Part shown: piece by piece, positions 7,989 to 16,467 of the stretch
Layout: every line of letters begins with the position of its first letter
Position numbering within the stretch: the first letter of the stretch is position 1
NCBI RefSeq assembly: GCF_014204795.1
Contig: NZ_JACHMB010000001.1
Location: 10,738,501 to 10,802,500, forward strand
Direction: 5' to 3'
DNA length: 64,000 nucleotides
From: Nonomuraea jabiensis
GTDB lineage: Bacteria; Actinomycetota; Actinomycetes; Streptosporangiales; Streptosporangiaceae
Notes under the pieces: generated by a model
Databases searched by the model: none
The model's input: the letters and a program-made list of their open reading frames with translations, nothing else
What the model was told of the DNA's origin: nothing
Made by a program: the position numbers and the translations under genes

Positions 7989-8656
7989 GAGCTGCTCCTC
8001 GTGGTCGGGCCGGTCAGCAGGAGGTCGGCGAGCCGGGCGGGCGTGAGCCCGGCCGCGGTGGGTGGTGGTCCGTCGGGAGCGGGGCTGTGTCCCTCCGAGG
8101 CGACGAGCCGGGCGGACGGCACGCGCTCGCTCAGCTCGGCCACGGCGGCGTCGCTCAGGCTGCCGCGGACGACGGTGACGGGTGCTCCCCCGGCGGCGAG
8201 CCGGGCGAGCCCTTGCCAGAGGTACTCGGCGTCGTCCGAGGGAGCGGGATGCCCGGGGAGGGTTCCGATGAGAATGAGGGCGGGGACGAGGTGCGGGTGC
8301 CGGGCGGCCAGCGCGGCGGCGGCGAGCGCGCCGAGCCCGGTCCCGGCCACCGCCTTGGCCTTCGGGGCGAACGATCTGATCGCCTCGGCGATGGGCAGCA
8401 CCAGTTTGCGGGGCGCGTAGGCGGAGCTGTGTCGGCTGGAGCGACCGTGGCCCGGCAGGTCGAGGGCCAGCGCGGGACGGCCGAGCCCGGCCAGCGGGCC
8501 GTCCCAGTCGCGGGCGCTGCCGCCGGCGGCGTGCAGCAGGACGACTTCCGGCGGTCCCGACCCCCAGGCGACGCCGCTCACGTGGTCGCCGGTGGAGACG
8601 GTGACCCATCGGCGCTGCACGGGGCCGGGCAGACCGGCGAACTCGTGGTCGGACAT
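7985..8656 (-). CDS. Alpha/beta-hydrolase-fold protein lacking the nucleophile serine
   Basis: 223 residues from the ATG at 8656 (RBS GGGAGGAAGC). The fold is recognisable: oxyanion-side VVLLHAAGGSARDWD, then ALDLPGHGRSS, and a C-terminal GH (ASEGHSP) where the catalytic histidine normally lies. The nucleophile elbow, however, reads GTGLG instead of GxSxG: Ser is replaced by Gly, and the codon in the DNA is plainly GGG. A classic esterase mechanism is therefore unlikely. It might be a cofactor-independent oxygenase/lyase-like relative or a binding protein. It is short for the family (usually 250-300). It starts 19 bases after the ABC ATPase stop. Confidence 0.8.
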   Translation of the reverse strand: MSDHEFAGLPGPVQRRWVTVSTGDHVSGVAWGSGPPEVVLLHAAGGSARDWDGPLAGLGRPALALDLPGHGRSSRHSSAYAPRKLVLPIAEAIRSFAPKAKAVAGTGLGALAAAALAARHPHLVPALILIGTLPGHPAPSDDAEYLWQGLARLAAGGAPVTVVRGSLSDAAVAELSERVPSARLVASEGHSPAPDGPPPTAAGLTPARLADLLLTGPTTRSSS

Positions 8657-8675
8657 GCTTCCTCCCGGAGAGCGG

Positions 8676-10682
8676 TTATGGTGACGTGCTGTTCCCGGCT
8701 CGGCGTGGGAGCCGGTCGGGATCGAGGTGACAGCGGACGACGTGCCCCTGTCCGAGGTCGCGCGCCGGTGGCGCGCTCGTGTCGCACAGTCCGCCGACGC
8801 GGCTGGGGCAGGTGCCGGCGAACGGGCATCCGGTGGCGCTCACCCGGCCCGGAGGTCCGGGCCGGCGGCTCCCGACGAGCAACGCCGTGTAGGGGTGGTG
8901 CGGGCCGTGCAGGACCTGCCCGGCCGGTCCCTGCTCGACGATCCGGCCCTGGTACATCACCGCGATCCGGTCGGCGAGGTAGCCGACGACGGCCAGGTCG
9001 TGCGAGATGAACAGGTACGACGTGCCGCCGGCCCGCTGCCGGTCGTCGAGCAGCCGCAGCACGCCGGCCTGCACGCTGACGTCCAGGGCGGACACGGGTT
9101 CGTCGCACACCACCAGGTCGGGTTCGCCGGCGAAGGCGCGGGCGATGGCGGCCCGCTGGCGCTGGCCGCCGGACAGGCGGTCGGGGCGGGCGTCAAGGAT
9201 GTACGCGTCGAGGCCCGCTTCCCTCGCCAGGTCCGCCGGTTCTCGCGTGCCGCCGAGGCTGCGGGCCGCCTTGGCCAGGATGACGCGGACGGTGTGGCTC
9301 GGGTTGAGGGAGGCGTAGGGGTTCTGGAAGACCATCTGTACGGCGCGCCGCTGCCCGGGGTCCCGGCGGGTCACCGAGGGGTGGAGGGGACGTCCGTGCA
9401 ACGTGATCGTCCCCGGTCCGCGTCCTGCCAGCCCGGCGACCGCCCTGGCGAGCGTGGTCTTGCCGCTGCCCGACTCGCCGACCAGCCCGACCACCTCACC
9501 CCGCCGGATCACCAGATCGGCACCGTCCACGGCCACGGTCCTGCCGTACCGGCGCGTCAGTCCCCGGATCTCCAGCAGCGGCCCGCTCTCCGGCACGGCG
9601 GGCCCCGTCTCCGTAGGTTCCGTCTCCGCAGGTTCCGTCTCCGCGGGCTGCCTTTGCGGGGGCTGCGGTCGCGGTTCCGGTCGCCGGGCCTGGTCCGGGT
9701 GGTGGCAGCTCGCCTGGTGGAGAGCCGCCACGCCCGAGGCGACGGGCGGCACAGGCACACCGGCCACCGCCACCGCCACCGCCACCGCGGACGGTGCCGG
9801 GGCGGTGGCGTGGCACAACGCGTCCGCCCGGGGGCAGCGGGGGGCGAACGAGCAGCCCGCGAGCTCCTCTCCCGGGACGGGCGGATGGCCGGGGATGGGG
9901 GTCAGCGGGTGGGTGCGCCGGGTACGGCCCAGCCGGGGCGTACCGGCCAGCAGCGCCGCCGGGTACGGGTGCGCGGGCTCCCGGAGGACCGCCCCGGCCG
10001 GTCCCTCCTCAACCAGGCGGCCCGCGTACAGGACCCCGACGCGGTCGCACAGTCGTCCGACGAGATCCAGGTCGTGGCTGATCAGCACCACCGCCGCGGC
10101 GAGCTCGACCCGCAGCTCGCCGATCAGCTCCAGGATCTCCCGCTCGACCGTCGCGTCCAGCCCGGTCGTCGGCTCGTCGAGGACGAGCAGCCGGGGGCGG
10201 GCGGCGAGGGCCGCGGCGATGACCACCCGCTGCTGCTGCCCGCCCGACAACTGGTGCGGATACCGGCGGGCGATCGCGCGGGGATCAGGCAGGCGCACCC
10301 GTTCCAGCAATTCGGGGACCTCCCGGCGGTCGCGACCGCGCGCCCGCAGCGCCTGGGCGAGCTGCGTGCCCACCCGCATGGTCGGGTCGAGCGAGGCGCT
10401 CGCCTCCTGGTGCACGACGGCCAGCGCCGCCGCCCGCCAGCGCCGCAGGCCCGCGGGCGGCAGCCCGAGCACGTCCACGCCGTCCACGACGATCCGGCCC
10501 GAGGTGATCGCTCCGCCACGCGCGACCTGGCCTCCGAGCGCCCGGCCCACGGTCGTCTTGCCGCACCCCGACTCCCCCACGAGCCCGTACGTCTGACCGG
10601 GCGCCACCGTGAACGACACCCCGCGCACCGCCGCCTTCCCCGCGTAGGCGACGGACAGATTCTCGATCCTGAGCCCGGTCAT
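8676..10682 (-). CDS. Fused double ATPase of peptide/nickel-type ABC importer (DppD-DppF fusion)
   Basis: 668 residues from the ATG at 10682 (ATGA overlap with the permease stop). It holds two complete nucleotide-binding domains. The first has Walker A GESGCGKTT, signature LSGGQQQRV and Walker B LLVLDEPTTGLD; the second has GESGSGKTT, LSGGQRQRA and LVVCDEPVSALD. Each is followed by the oligopeptide-family C-terminal cysteine motif (CSFAPRCP and CPFAGTCP). The linker is low-complexity (AETEPAETEPTETGP), reflected in 15-base DNA repeats near 9610-9650 and a GCCACC run near 9760. In most Dpp/Opp systems these are two genes; fusions are known in actinomycetes. It energises the importer encoded upstream. 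Confidence 0.92.
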   Translation of the reverse strand: MTGLRIENLSVAYAGKAAVRGVSFTVAPGQTYGLVGESGCGKTTVGRALGGQVARGGAITSGRIVVDGVDVLGLPPAGLRRWRAAALAVVHQEASASLDPTMRVGTQLAQALRARGRDRREVPELLERVRLPDPRAIARRYPHQLSGGQQQRVVIAAALAARPRLLVLDEPTTGLDATVEREILELIGELRVELAAAVVLISHDLDLVGRLCDRVGVLYAGRLVEEGPAGAVLREPAHPYPAALLAGTPRLGRTRRTHPLTPIPGHPPVPGEELAGCSFAPRCPRADALCHATAPAPSAVAVAVAVAGVPVPPVASGVAALHQASCHHPDQARRPEPRPQPPQRQPAETEPAETEPTETGPAVPESGPLLEIRGLTRRYGRTVAVDGADLVIRRGEVVGLVGESGSGKTTLARAVAGLAGRGPGTITLHGRPLHPSVTRRDPGQRRAVQMVFQNPYASLNPSHTVRVILAKAARSLGGTREPADLAREAGLDAYILDARPDRLSGGQRQRAAIARAFAGEPDLVVCDEPVSALDVSVQAGVLRLLDDRQRAGGTSYLFISHDLAVVGYLADRIAVMYQGRIVEQGPAGQVLHGPHHPYTALLVGSRRPGPPGRVSATGCPFAGTCPSRVGGLCDTSAPPARDLGQGHVVRCHLDPDRLPRRAGNSTSP

Positions 10683-11512
10683 GACGCCTCCCAGCGCCCG
10701 CGTAGCGCGTCCGCGACCAGCGCGATCCCGACCACGAGCGAGGCGATGGCCAGCGCGGGGCCGAGCACCGTCCACGGCGCGAGCTGCAGCCACAGCCGGT
10801 TGTCCGACACCGACGCCCCCCAGTCGGGCGAGCCCGGCGGCTGTCCGAGACCGAGGAACGACAGCGTGGCCGCGGCGAAGATCGCGTCGCCGAAGCGGGA
10901 CGTGGCCTCCACGAGCACCGTCGGGGCGACGTTCGGCAGGATCTCGCGCACCGTCAGGCCCCAGGATCGCTCGCCGCGCAGCCGGGCCGCCTCCACGTAG
11001 GACTTCTCCCGCTCCACCAGCGTGGCGGCGCGCACGCTGCGCGCCACGATCGGCACGAACGACGCGGCGATGACCAGCACCATGACCGTGACCGACCGCC
11101 CGGCCAGCGCCACGACCAGCACGGTCGCGATGATCGAGGGGAACACGACGACGGCGTCGAGGACCCGCATGACGATCTCGTCCAGCAGCCCGCCGTAGGT
11201 GCCGGCCGCCAGCCCCACCAGGGTTCCGGCCACGACCGCCAGCACGGTGGCCGCCGGCGCGACCAGGAGCACCGGCCGGGCGCCCGCGAGCAGCCGCGAG
11301 AAGGTGTCCCTGCCGAACTGGTCGGTGCCCAGCCAGTGCGCGCCGCCCGGCGGCAGGAAGCGGGCGGCCGGGTCCTGCAGGTCCGGCTCGTACGGCACGA
11401 GCTGTGGCCAGAGCACCGCCACGACCGCCCATGCGAGGACGATCCCCGCGCCGATGCCCAGAGCGGTCCGGTGCCTGTGCCGCCGCGTGAACGGCAGTGC
11501 GATGGCCGTCAC
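10679..11512 (-). CDS. Peptide/nickel-type ABC importer permease, DppC family
   Basis: 277 residues from a GTG start at 11512, overlapping the previous stop as GTGA. It has one N-terminal membrane segment (ALGIGAGIVLAWAVVAVLW), then the DppC-specific HWLGTDQFGRDTFSRLLAGAR motif region, and about five further membrane helices of the BPD_transp_1 domain. The EAA-like cytoplasmic loop follows EKSYVEAARLRG. It forms the channel with the DppB-type subunit encoded just upstream. Confidence 0.9.
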   Translation of the reverse strand: MTAIALPFTRRHRHRTALGIGAGIVLAWAVVAVLWPQLVPYEPDLQDPAARFLPPGGAHWLGTDQFGRDTFSRLLAGARPVLLVAPAATVLAVVAGTLVGLAAGTYGGLLDEIVMRVLDAVVVFPSIIATVLVVALAGRSVTVMVLVIAASFVPIVARSVRAATLVEREKSYVEAARLRGERSWGLTVREILPNVAPTVLVEATSRFGDAIFAAATLSFLGLGQPPGSPDWGASVSDNRLWLQLAPWTVLGPALAIASLVVGIALVADALRGRWEAS

Positions 11513-12459
11513 GACGCCGCCCCCAGCCGGATGCGCGGATCGAGCAGCCGGTACGCCACGTCGGCGGCCAGCACGATCACCATGTAGAGCAGCCCCAGCA
11601 CCATGGCCGTGGCCTGCAGCGTCGGCAGGTCCTTGTCCACCGCGGACGACAGCAGCAGCGCCCCGATCCCCGGATGGTTGAACAGCAGCTCCACCGTGAC
11701 CAGCCCACCGAGCAGGAACTGCAGCTGCACGCCCAGCGCGCTGGTGGCCGGGATGGTGGAGTTGCGCAGCACGTGCCGCCGCACCACCTGCCACCGGGTG
11801 AGGCCGCGCAGTTCGGCGGCGCCCGCGTACGCGCTCTCGATCGCGACCACGGCGCCGGCGCGGACGTGCCGGGCGACGTATCCGGTGCACAGCAGCACCA
11901 GTGAGAGCGCCGGCAGCGCCAGATGGCCCAGCCGGACGAGCAGGGAGGAGCCGTCCGGCGCCTGCGCCGAGGAGGGGAACCAGCGCAGCCGCACCGCGAA
12001 CACCACCAGCAGCACCACCCCGGTCACGAACTCGGGCGTCGCCCCCAGCGCCAGCCCGCTCACGCTGACCAGGCGGTCCACGGGCCGGTCGTGGTTGACG
12101 CCCGCGACCAGCCCGAGGCCGACGGCGACCGGCACGAGCAGGGCGAACGCCAGCGCCGCCAGCAGCATCGAGGCCGCGAGGCGGTCGAGCACGAGGTCGC
12201 GGACCGGCACGCCGAGCGTGTAGGACTCGCCCCAGCGGCCGGTGAGGAAGCCGCCCAGCCAGTCCGCGTACCGCTCGGGCAGGGGTGCGTCCAGGCCGAG
12301 CTGGGAGCGCAGGCGGGCGACGGACTCCGCGCTCGCCTCGCGGCCCAGGATCGTACGGGCGACGTCGCCCGGCACCAGCTCGGTCGTGACGAACACCAGA
12401 ACCGACACCCCCAGCAGGGTCAGCGGCACGGCCACCAGCCGGCGCAGCAGGAAGCGCAT
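11509..12459 (-). CDS. Peptide/nickel-type ABC importer permease, DppB family
   Basis: 316 residues from the ATG at 12459, sharing a base with the upstream stop (TGATG). The N-terminus MRFLLRRLVAVPLTLLGVSV leads into the DppB-type FVTTELVPGDVAR and LGLDAPLPERYADWLGG blocks, followed by about five membrane helices and the conserved tail LLYMVIVLAADVAYRLLDPR. Pairing with the DppC-type permease, fused ATPase and lipoprotein makes a complete importer. Confidence 0.9.
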   Translation of the reverse strand: MRFLLRRLVAVPLTLLGVSVLVFVTTELVPGDVARTILGREASAESVARLRSQLGLDAPLPERYADWLGGFLTGRWGESYTLGVPVRDLVLDRLAASMLLAALAFALLVPVAVGLGLVAGVNHDRPVDRLVSVSGLALGATPEFVTGVVLLVVFAVRLRWFPSSAQAPDGSSLLVRLGHLALPALSLVLLCTGYVARHVRAGAVVAIESAYAGAAELRGLTRWQVVRRHVLRNSTIPATSALGVQLQFLLGGLVTVELLFNHPGIGALLLSSAVDKDLPTLQATAMVLGLLYMVIVLAADVAYRLLDPRIRLGAAS

Positions 12460-14114
12460 CACACGACCTGCGAGACCGAGCTGAAGTCGACGTAGCTGGA
12501 GGGGTGAGCCTGGATGCCGGTGAACTTCCGGCCGTTGTAGGCACGGACGGTCCCGCTCCAGACGGAAACGATCAACGGGACGTCCTCGTGCAGGGCCTTG
12601 GCGATGATCTCGGCCTGGGTCGCGCGTTCCTCCGGAGTCTGGGCGGCGTCGTAGGCGTCGGCGGCCGCGTCGACGTCGGGGTTGGCGTACTTCGAGCCGT
12701 TCCACACGCCGCCGCCCTTGACCATGGGGATGATGAACTGGCTGGGGGTGGCGCGGCCGGCCCAGCCGACGAGGTTCGCGGTGGAGAACAACCACGGGGT
12801 GTCCTTCTCCTGGTCGCCCCCGTAGAAGTCGGCCGAGGTGCGCTGGTCCAGCTCGACCTGGATGCCGGCCTGCTTGAGCTGGTTCTGGACGGTGAGCGCG
12901 TAGTCCTTGCTGGGCGGGTCGTACGTCAGGGTGAACTTCAGCGGCTGCCCGCCGAGCAGCTCGGCGACCTTGGCCGGGTCCTTGGCGCGCTGGGCGATGC
13001 CGTCCGGCGCGGCCGGGAACAGCGGGGCGAACAGGTGGTCGTTGCCCAGAGCCCCGATGCCGTCGTAGACGGTGGCGTTCACGCCGGGCCGGTCCAGCGC
13101 GTACGCGACCGCCTGCCGCGCCTCCTTGCGGTCGAACGGCGGCCGGTCCGTGCGCAGCGTGAACGCGGTCAGACCGGTGCCCTGGACCTGGTCCACGGTG
13201 ATGTCACCGAGCCCCTTGAGCGGGCCGACGAGCTGCGGGCGGCTGAGGATCTGCGCGTCGATCTCACCGCTCTGCAGCGCCAGCAGGTCAGCCTGGTCGT
13301 CGGCATAGAACGTGATCTTCACTCCGTCGAGGTACGGCTTACCCGGCTCCCAGTACTTCGGGTTGCGGGTGAACGTGGCCCCCGACGACGCGTCGTACGA
13401 CTCCAGCAGGAACGGGCCGGTGCCGATCGGCTTCTTCGTGAAGTCGCCCGCGTAGTCCTTCTTCAGGATCACCGCGTTGTAGTTGCCCGCCGAGACCAGG
13501 TACGGGAAGTCGGAGAAGGTCCGTTCGAGCGTGAAGACGACCGTGGCGGCGTCGCGCACGCTCACCCCGCCCTTCGCCAGCACCGTGTCGAAGGCCGACA
13601 GGGCGGCGGACTTGGACTTCGGATCGAGCAGCCGGTCGAAGCTCGCCTTGACGATCTCCGCGTCGAGCGGCGTGCCGTCGGAGAAGGTGACGCCCTTGCG
13701 CAGCGTGAACGCCCACCGCTTGCCACCGTCCTCGGACTCCCACTTCTCGGCCAGCCGCGGCTTCAGCGTGAAGTCCCGGTCGAGCCAGATCAGGTAGTCG
13801 GCAACGAGCTGGACGATGGCGATGGCCGAGCCGTCGTACATGGTGACGGGGTCCACGGCGGTCGGCGGCGGCGGAGAGCCCGCGCGCAGGGTCCCGCCGC
13901 GGCGGGGTGGCACGGACGCCGCGGCGCTGGCGCCCGTGCCGGCCTGCGGGGCCCCGCTGTCCGCGCCGGTCAACGGGGCTCCGCCGCCTGCGCCGCAGGC
14001 GGCCAGCAGAAGCGAGAGGGCTCCCCCTCCTGTCCCGGCGAGCAGAACCCGCCTGGTCAAATCGGTGGCCCCCGGAAGGGCGGGCCGGTTGAAGGGACGG
14101 GGGAATTCCCTCAT
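12459..14114 (-). CDS. ABC importer substrate-binding lipoprotein, family 5 (peptide/nickel type)
   Basis: 551 residues from the ATG at 14114 behind GGAG. The signal has twin arginines (TRRVLLAG) and the lipobox LLLAAC with the lipidated cysteine at residue 40. The SBP_bac_5 core includes WAFTLRKGVTFSDGTPLDAE and IGTGPFLLESYDASSG. The family binds peptides, nickel chelates, opines, glycosides and other mid-size solutes, so the ligand is not fixed by homology. It is the first gene of the nine-gene operon, and an 18-bp palindrome 31-48 bases upstream of its start is the likely control site. Confidence 0.92.
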   Translation of the reverse strand: MREFPRPFNRPALPGATDLTRRVLLAGTGGGALSLLLAACGAGGGAPLTGADSGAPQAGTGASAAASVPPRRGGTLRAGSPPPPTAVDPVTMYDGSAIAIVQLVADYLIWLDRDFTLKPRLAEKWESEDGGKRWAFTLRKGVTFSDGTPLDAEIVKASFDRLLDPKSKSAALSAFDTVLAKGGVSVRDAATVVFTLERTFSDFPYLVSAGNYNAVILKKDYAGDFTKKPIGTGPFLLESYDASSGATFTRNPKYWEPGKPYLDGVKITFYADDQADLLALQSGEIDAQILSRPQLVGPLKGLGDITVDQVQGTGLTAFTLRTDRPPFDRKEARQAVAYALDRPGVNATVYDGIGALGNDHLFAPLFPAAPDGIAQRAKDPAKVAELLGGQPLKFTLTYDPPSKDYALTVQNQLKQAGIQVELDQRTSADFYGGDQEKDTPWLFSTANLVGWAGRATPSQFIIPMVKGGGVWNGSKYANPDVDAAADAYDAAQTPEERATQAEIIAKALHEDVPLIVSVWSGTVRAYNGRKFTGIQAHPSSYVDFSSVSQVV

Positions 14115-14144
14115 GGGTGCTCCTTCATGACGAACTCTAACCCA

Positions 14145-14162
14145 CTATTCAGGTAGGGATAC
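14145..14162 (-). promoter_or_regulatory. 18-bp palindromic operator upstream of nine-gene operon
   Basis: CTATTCAGGTAGGGATAC, 31-48 bases before the lipoprotein start. It agrees at 16 of 18 positions with GTATTCAGGTAGGAATAC at 17546, whose arms are a perfect inverted repeat. The binding regulator is unknown. The position overlaps where the promoter should be, so repression or promoter-proximal activation are both possible. Confidence 0.7.
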
Positions 14163-14488
14163 TCGGATGTCAACCCATGGAGACGCCACCACTCCGTCCA
14201 GCCCGCGGGGACGGCCCGTCACGGCCGGTCGCCGGACTTGCGCATCCTTCCCGACGCCTCGGCGACCCTCCAGAGGAGGCCAGGGAGCGCACGAAGAACC
14301 GCCGGGCCGCGTCGCGCGAGCGCGCTTTCGTGGGCATCGCGTCGCAGGTCGCCGATGAATGGGTGCGGTAGACAGGCGGCCCCGATCGAGCACGGCGATC
14401 TCACCGTGCAGAGTGGCGGCCACGGCGAGGCCGTGCCGTGCGCTCGAATACGTTCACCGACCGGGACCGGAGTTCATGGCGGGTGCGG
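14163..14488. other. Intergenic stretch without recognisable gene
   Basis: This is 326 bases between the operon promoter and the 3' end of the carbonic anhydrase gene. Several short frames are open on both strands, but none has a ribosome-binding site, a known family or consistent codon bias. Confidence 0.5.
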
Positions 14489-14983
14489 CTACGGCTTGAC
14501 CTCGCCGAGCCGCCCGGTCCTGACGTCGTAGACGAACCCTCGGATCGCGTCCTTGTGCGGGATGAACGGGTCCGCCCGGATGCGCCGGATGGACTGGATC
14601 ACGTCCTCCTCCAGGTCGGTGAACGCCTCGGCGGCCCAGTCGGGCTTGATGCCGACGTCGTCGTAGACGTCCCGTTTGAAGCCGTCGTCGGTGAAGGTGA
14701 GCATGCCGCAGTCGGTGTGATGGATCAGGACGATCTCGCGCGTGCCCAGCAGCCGCTGGCTGATGGCCAGGCTGCGGCGCTCACCCGCCGTGATGACGCC
14801 GCCCGCGTTGCGGATGACGTGGGCGTCCCCCTCTCCCAGCCCGAGCAGGCCGTAGACGTTGAGCCGCGCGTCCATGCAGGCCACCACGGCCACCCGTTTG
14901 GCAGGCGGCAGGGCCAGCTCCCCATGCCGGAAGGACTCTGCATAGCGCTCGGCGTTGGCGACCAGCTCGTCGGTGATGCTCAT
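14489..14983 (-). CDS. Beta-carbonic anhydrase-like protein (short, Rv1284-like form)
   Basis: 164 residues from the ATG at 14983, chosen for the GGAGGT site 4 bases upstream. Zinc ligands and the Asp/Arg dyad are present: C36, D38-R40 (CMDAR), H89 and C92 (HTDCG). The roughly 164-residue length and VACMDARLNVYGLLGL match the short mycobacterial Rv1284-like clade, which by established classification also includes carbonyl sulfide hydrolase of Thiobacillus. CO2 hydration is the default function. Given the organosulfur neighbours, COS or CS2 hydrolysis is a reasonable alternative that sequence alone cannot settle. Confidence 0.88.
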   Translation of the reverse strand: MSITDELVANAERYAESFRHGELALPPAKRVAVVACMDARLNVYGLLGLGEGDAHVIRNAGGVITAGERRSLAISQRLLGTREIVLIHHTDCGMLTFTDDGFKRDVYDDVGIKPDWAAEAFTDLEEDVIQSIRRIRADPFIPHKDAIRGFVYDVRTGRLGEVKP

Positions 14984-15086
14984 CGGACCTCCCTGTACCG
15001 GTCCTCTCACCATTACCCGCAATTCCGACATGGTCAATGGGGATTCTCACCGGAGGCTGCCCCCATAGGCGGCGTTCTACGATGGC

Positions 15087-15575
15087 GTGGTGAGTCATTC
15101 CGACCGGGCGGCACTGGCTCGGCTCGAGGTAGCGGTGTCGGCTGTGGTGCGGTGGAGTGAGAGCAGGCACGTCAAGGCCGAGGTGGCACGTCGCTCGGGG
15201 TGCGATCTTTCCAGCAGCGAATTGCGCCTGCTGGAGCACTTCGACGTCGCCGAACCCATGCGCGTCTCCGACATCGCCGAGTGCCTGAACATCGACATGT
15301 CGACGGTCTCGCTACAGCTACGCAGGCTCCGCGCCGACGGCCTCGTCACCCGGATACCAGACCCGGACGACCGCAGGGTCAGCCTCATCGCCATCACCGA
15401 CGCAGGCCGCGCCGCCGTGGCCCAGGTCCGCGCCACGCGGCGCGACCTGCTCCAGGACATCCTCTCCGGCACCGACCCGGCCGAGCTCGACCGAGCCGCC
15501 GACGTCCTGCTGCGGGTGCAGGAGCACATGCTCGACGGCATGCGCGCCACGCTCGGTCTCACCAATCCTCACTAA
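15087..15575 (+). CDS. MarR-family transcriptional regulator
   Basis: 162 residues from the GTG at 15087 (the next codon, GTG at 15090, is equally possible; no strong RBS). The winged-helix core is clear: RVSDIAECLNIDMSTVSLQL (recognition helix region), then LVTRIPDPDDRRVSLIAITD, the MarR wing with its DDRR motif. Such dimers bind short palindromes and are released by small ligands. The next gene, 74 bases downstream on the same strand, has the perfect inverted repeat CTTTGATTTCTCAAAG in its promoter and is the most likely target. Confidence 0.88.
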   Translation: MVSHSDRAALARLEVAVSAVVRWSESRHVKAEVARRSGCDLSSSELRLLEHFDVAEPMRVSDIAECLNIDMSTVSLQLRRLRADGLVTRIPDPDDRRVSLIAITDAGRAAVAQVRATRRDLLQDILSGTDPAELDRAADVLLRVQEHMLDGMRATLGLTNPH

Positions 15576-15609
15576 CCCGGGCCCGCTTGCGGCCCCGCCA
15601 CCACAGATG

Positions 15610-15625
15610 CTTTGATTTCTCAAAG
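15610..15625 (+). promoter_or_regulatory. Candidate MarR operator, 6-bp inverted repeat
   Basis: CTTTGA-TTTC-TCAAAG is a perfect inverted repeat in the AT-rich gap between the MarR gene and the SDR gene, 24-39 bases before the SDR start. Size and position suit a MarR dimer, although these more often act on divergent promoters. Confidence 0.5.
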
Positions 15626-15648
15626 TAAATAAATGAAGGTGGGGCTCG

Positions 15649-16467
15649 ATGGCCACAGCAGTGATCACCGGCGGGAACGACGGCATCGGCAGGGCGCTGG
15701 CCGACACCTATCTGGAACGCGGACACCAGGTCCTGGTCATCGGCCGCGACCGTGGGAAGGGCCAGGCCTTCCTCGACGCCGCCACCGGGCACGGCGCGGG
15801 CGACCGCGCCCGTTTCCTGCAGGCGGACCTGAGTCTCGTCACCGAGAACAAACGTGCCCTCGCCTGGATCACCCGGACCTACCCGAGCATCGACGTCCTC
15901 GTGCTCGGCGCGCGGTACCACCGCTCGAACCGCGTGGAGACCGCGGAGGGATTCGAGAGCAACTTCGCGCTCTACTACCTCAGCCGGTTCCTGCTCAGCC
16001 ACGGCCTGGTCGGGCCGCTGAGCCGGGCACCACACCCGGTCATCCTCAACTTCGGCGGAGCCGGCCAGACCGGCCCCGTACGCTGGGACGACCTGCAACT
16101 GCGGCGCGACTACCCGGGGACCGGCGCACTGGGCCACAGCGCGAAACTGTGCGACCTGCTGGGCGTCAGCTTCATCCGGATCCACCACGACACACCCGTC
16201 CGGTACGTGCTCAACCATCCCGGCGTCGTCGCCACCAGCTTCGCCGGCGAATACGACCAGGCAACCGCGACCCAGGTGGAACGCCTGAAAACCATCGGCA
16301 AGACCACCGCACAGGCCGTCGCACAGATCCTGCCCTACCTCGACGATCCGCCCGCCCGGCTGACCGCGGTCCTGGAAGGCGAACGCGTTCCCACCGACAC
16401 AGGCGCCTTCGACCCCGCGGAGGCCACCCGCCTCCACGAGATCACCCGCAAGCTCCTCGCAGAATGA
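15649..16467 (+). CDS. SDR-like NAD(P)-binding protein without catalytic Ser/Tyr
   Basis: 272 residues from the ATG at 15649 (RBS GAAGGTGGGG). The N-terminal nucleotide-binding motif is TAVITGGNDGIGRALADTYL. Where classical short-chain dehydrogenases have the catalytic Ser (usually NVSS) it reads ILNFGGAGQ, and where YxxxK is expected it reads ALGHSAKLCDLL, so Lys is kept but Ser and Tyr are gone. It should still bind NAD(P), but ordinary alcohol/ketone chemistry is doubtful. It is probably controlled by the upstream MarR protein. Confidence 0.78.
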   Translation: MATAVITGGNDGIGRALADTYLERGHQVLVIGRDRGKGQAFLDAATGHGAGDRARFLQADLSLVTENKRALAWITRTYPSIDVLVLGARYHRSNRVETAEGFESNFALYYLSRFLLSHGLVGPLSRAPHPVILNFGGAGQTGPVRWDDLQLRRDYPGTGALGHSAKLCDLLGVSFIRIHHDTPVRYVLNHPGVVATSFAGEYDQATATQVERLKTIGKTTAQAVAQILPYLDDPPARLTAVLEGERVPTDTGAFDPAEATRLHEITRKLLAE

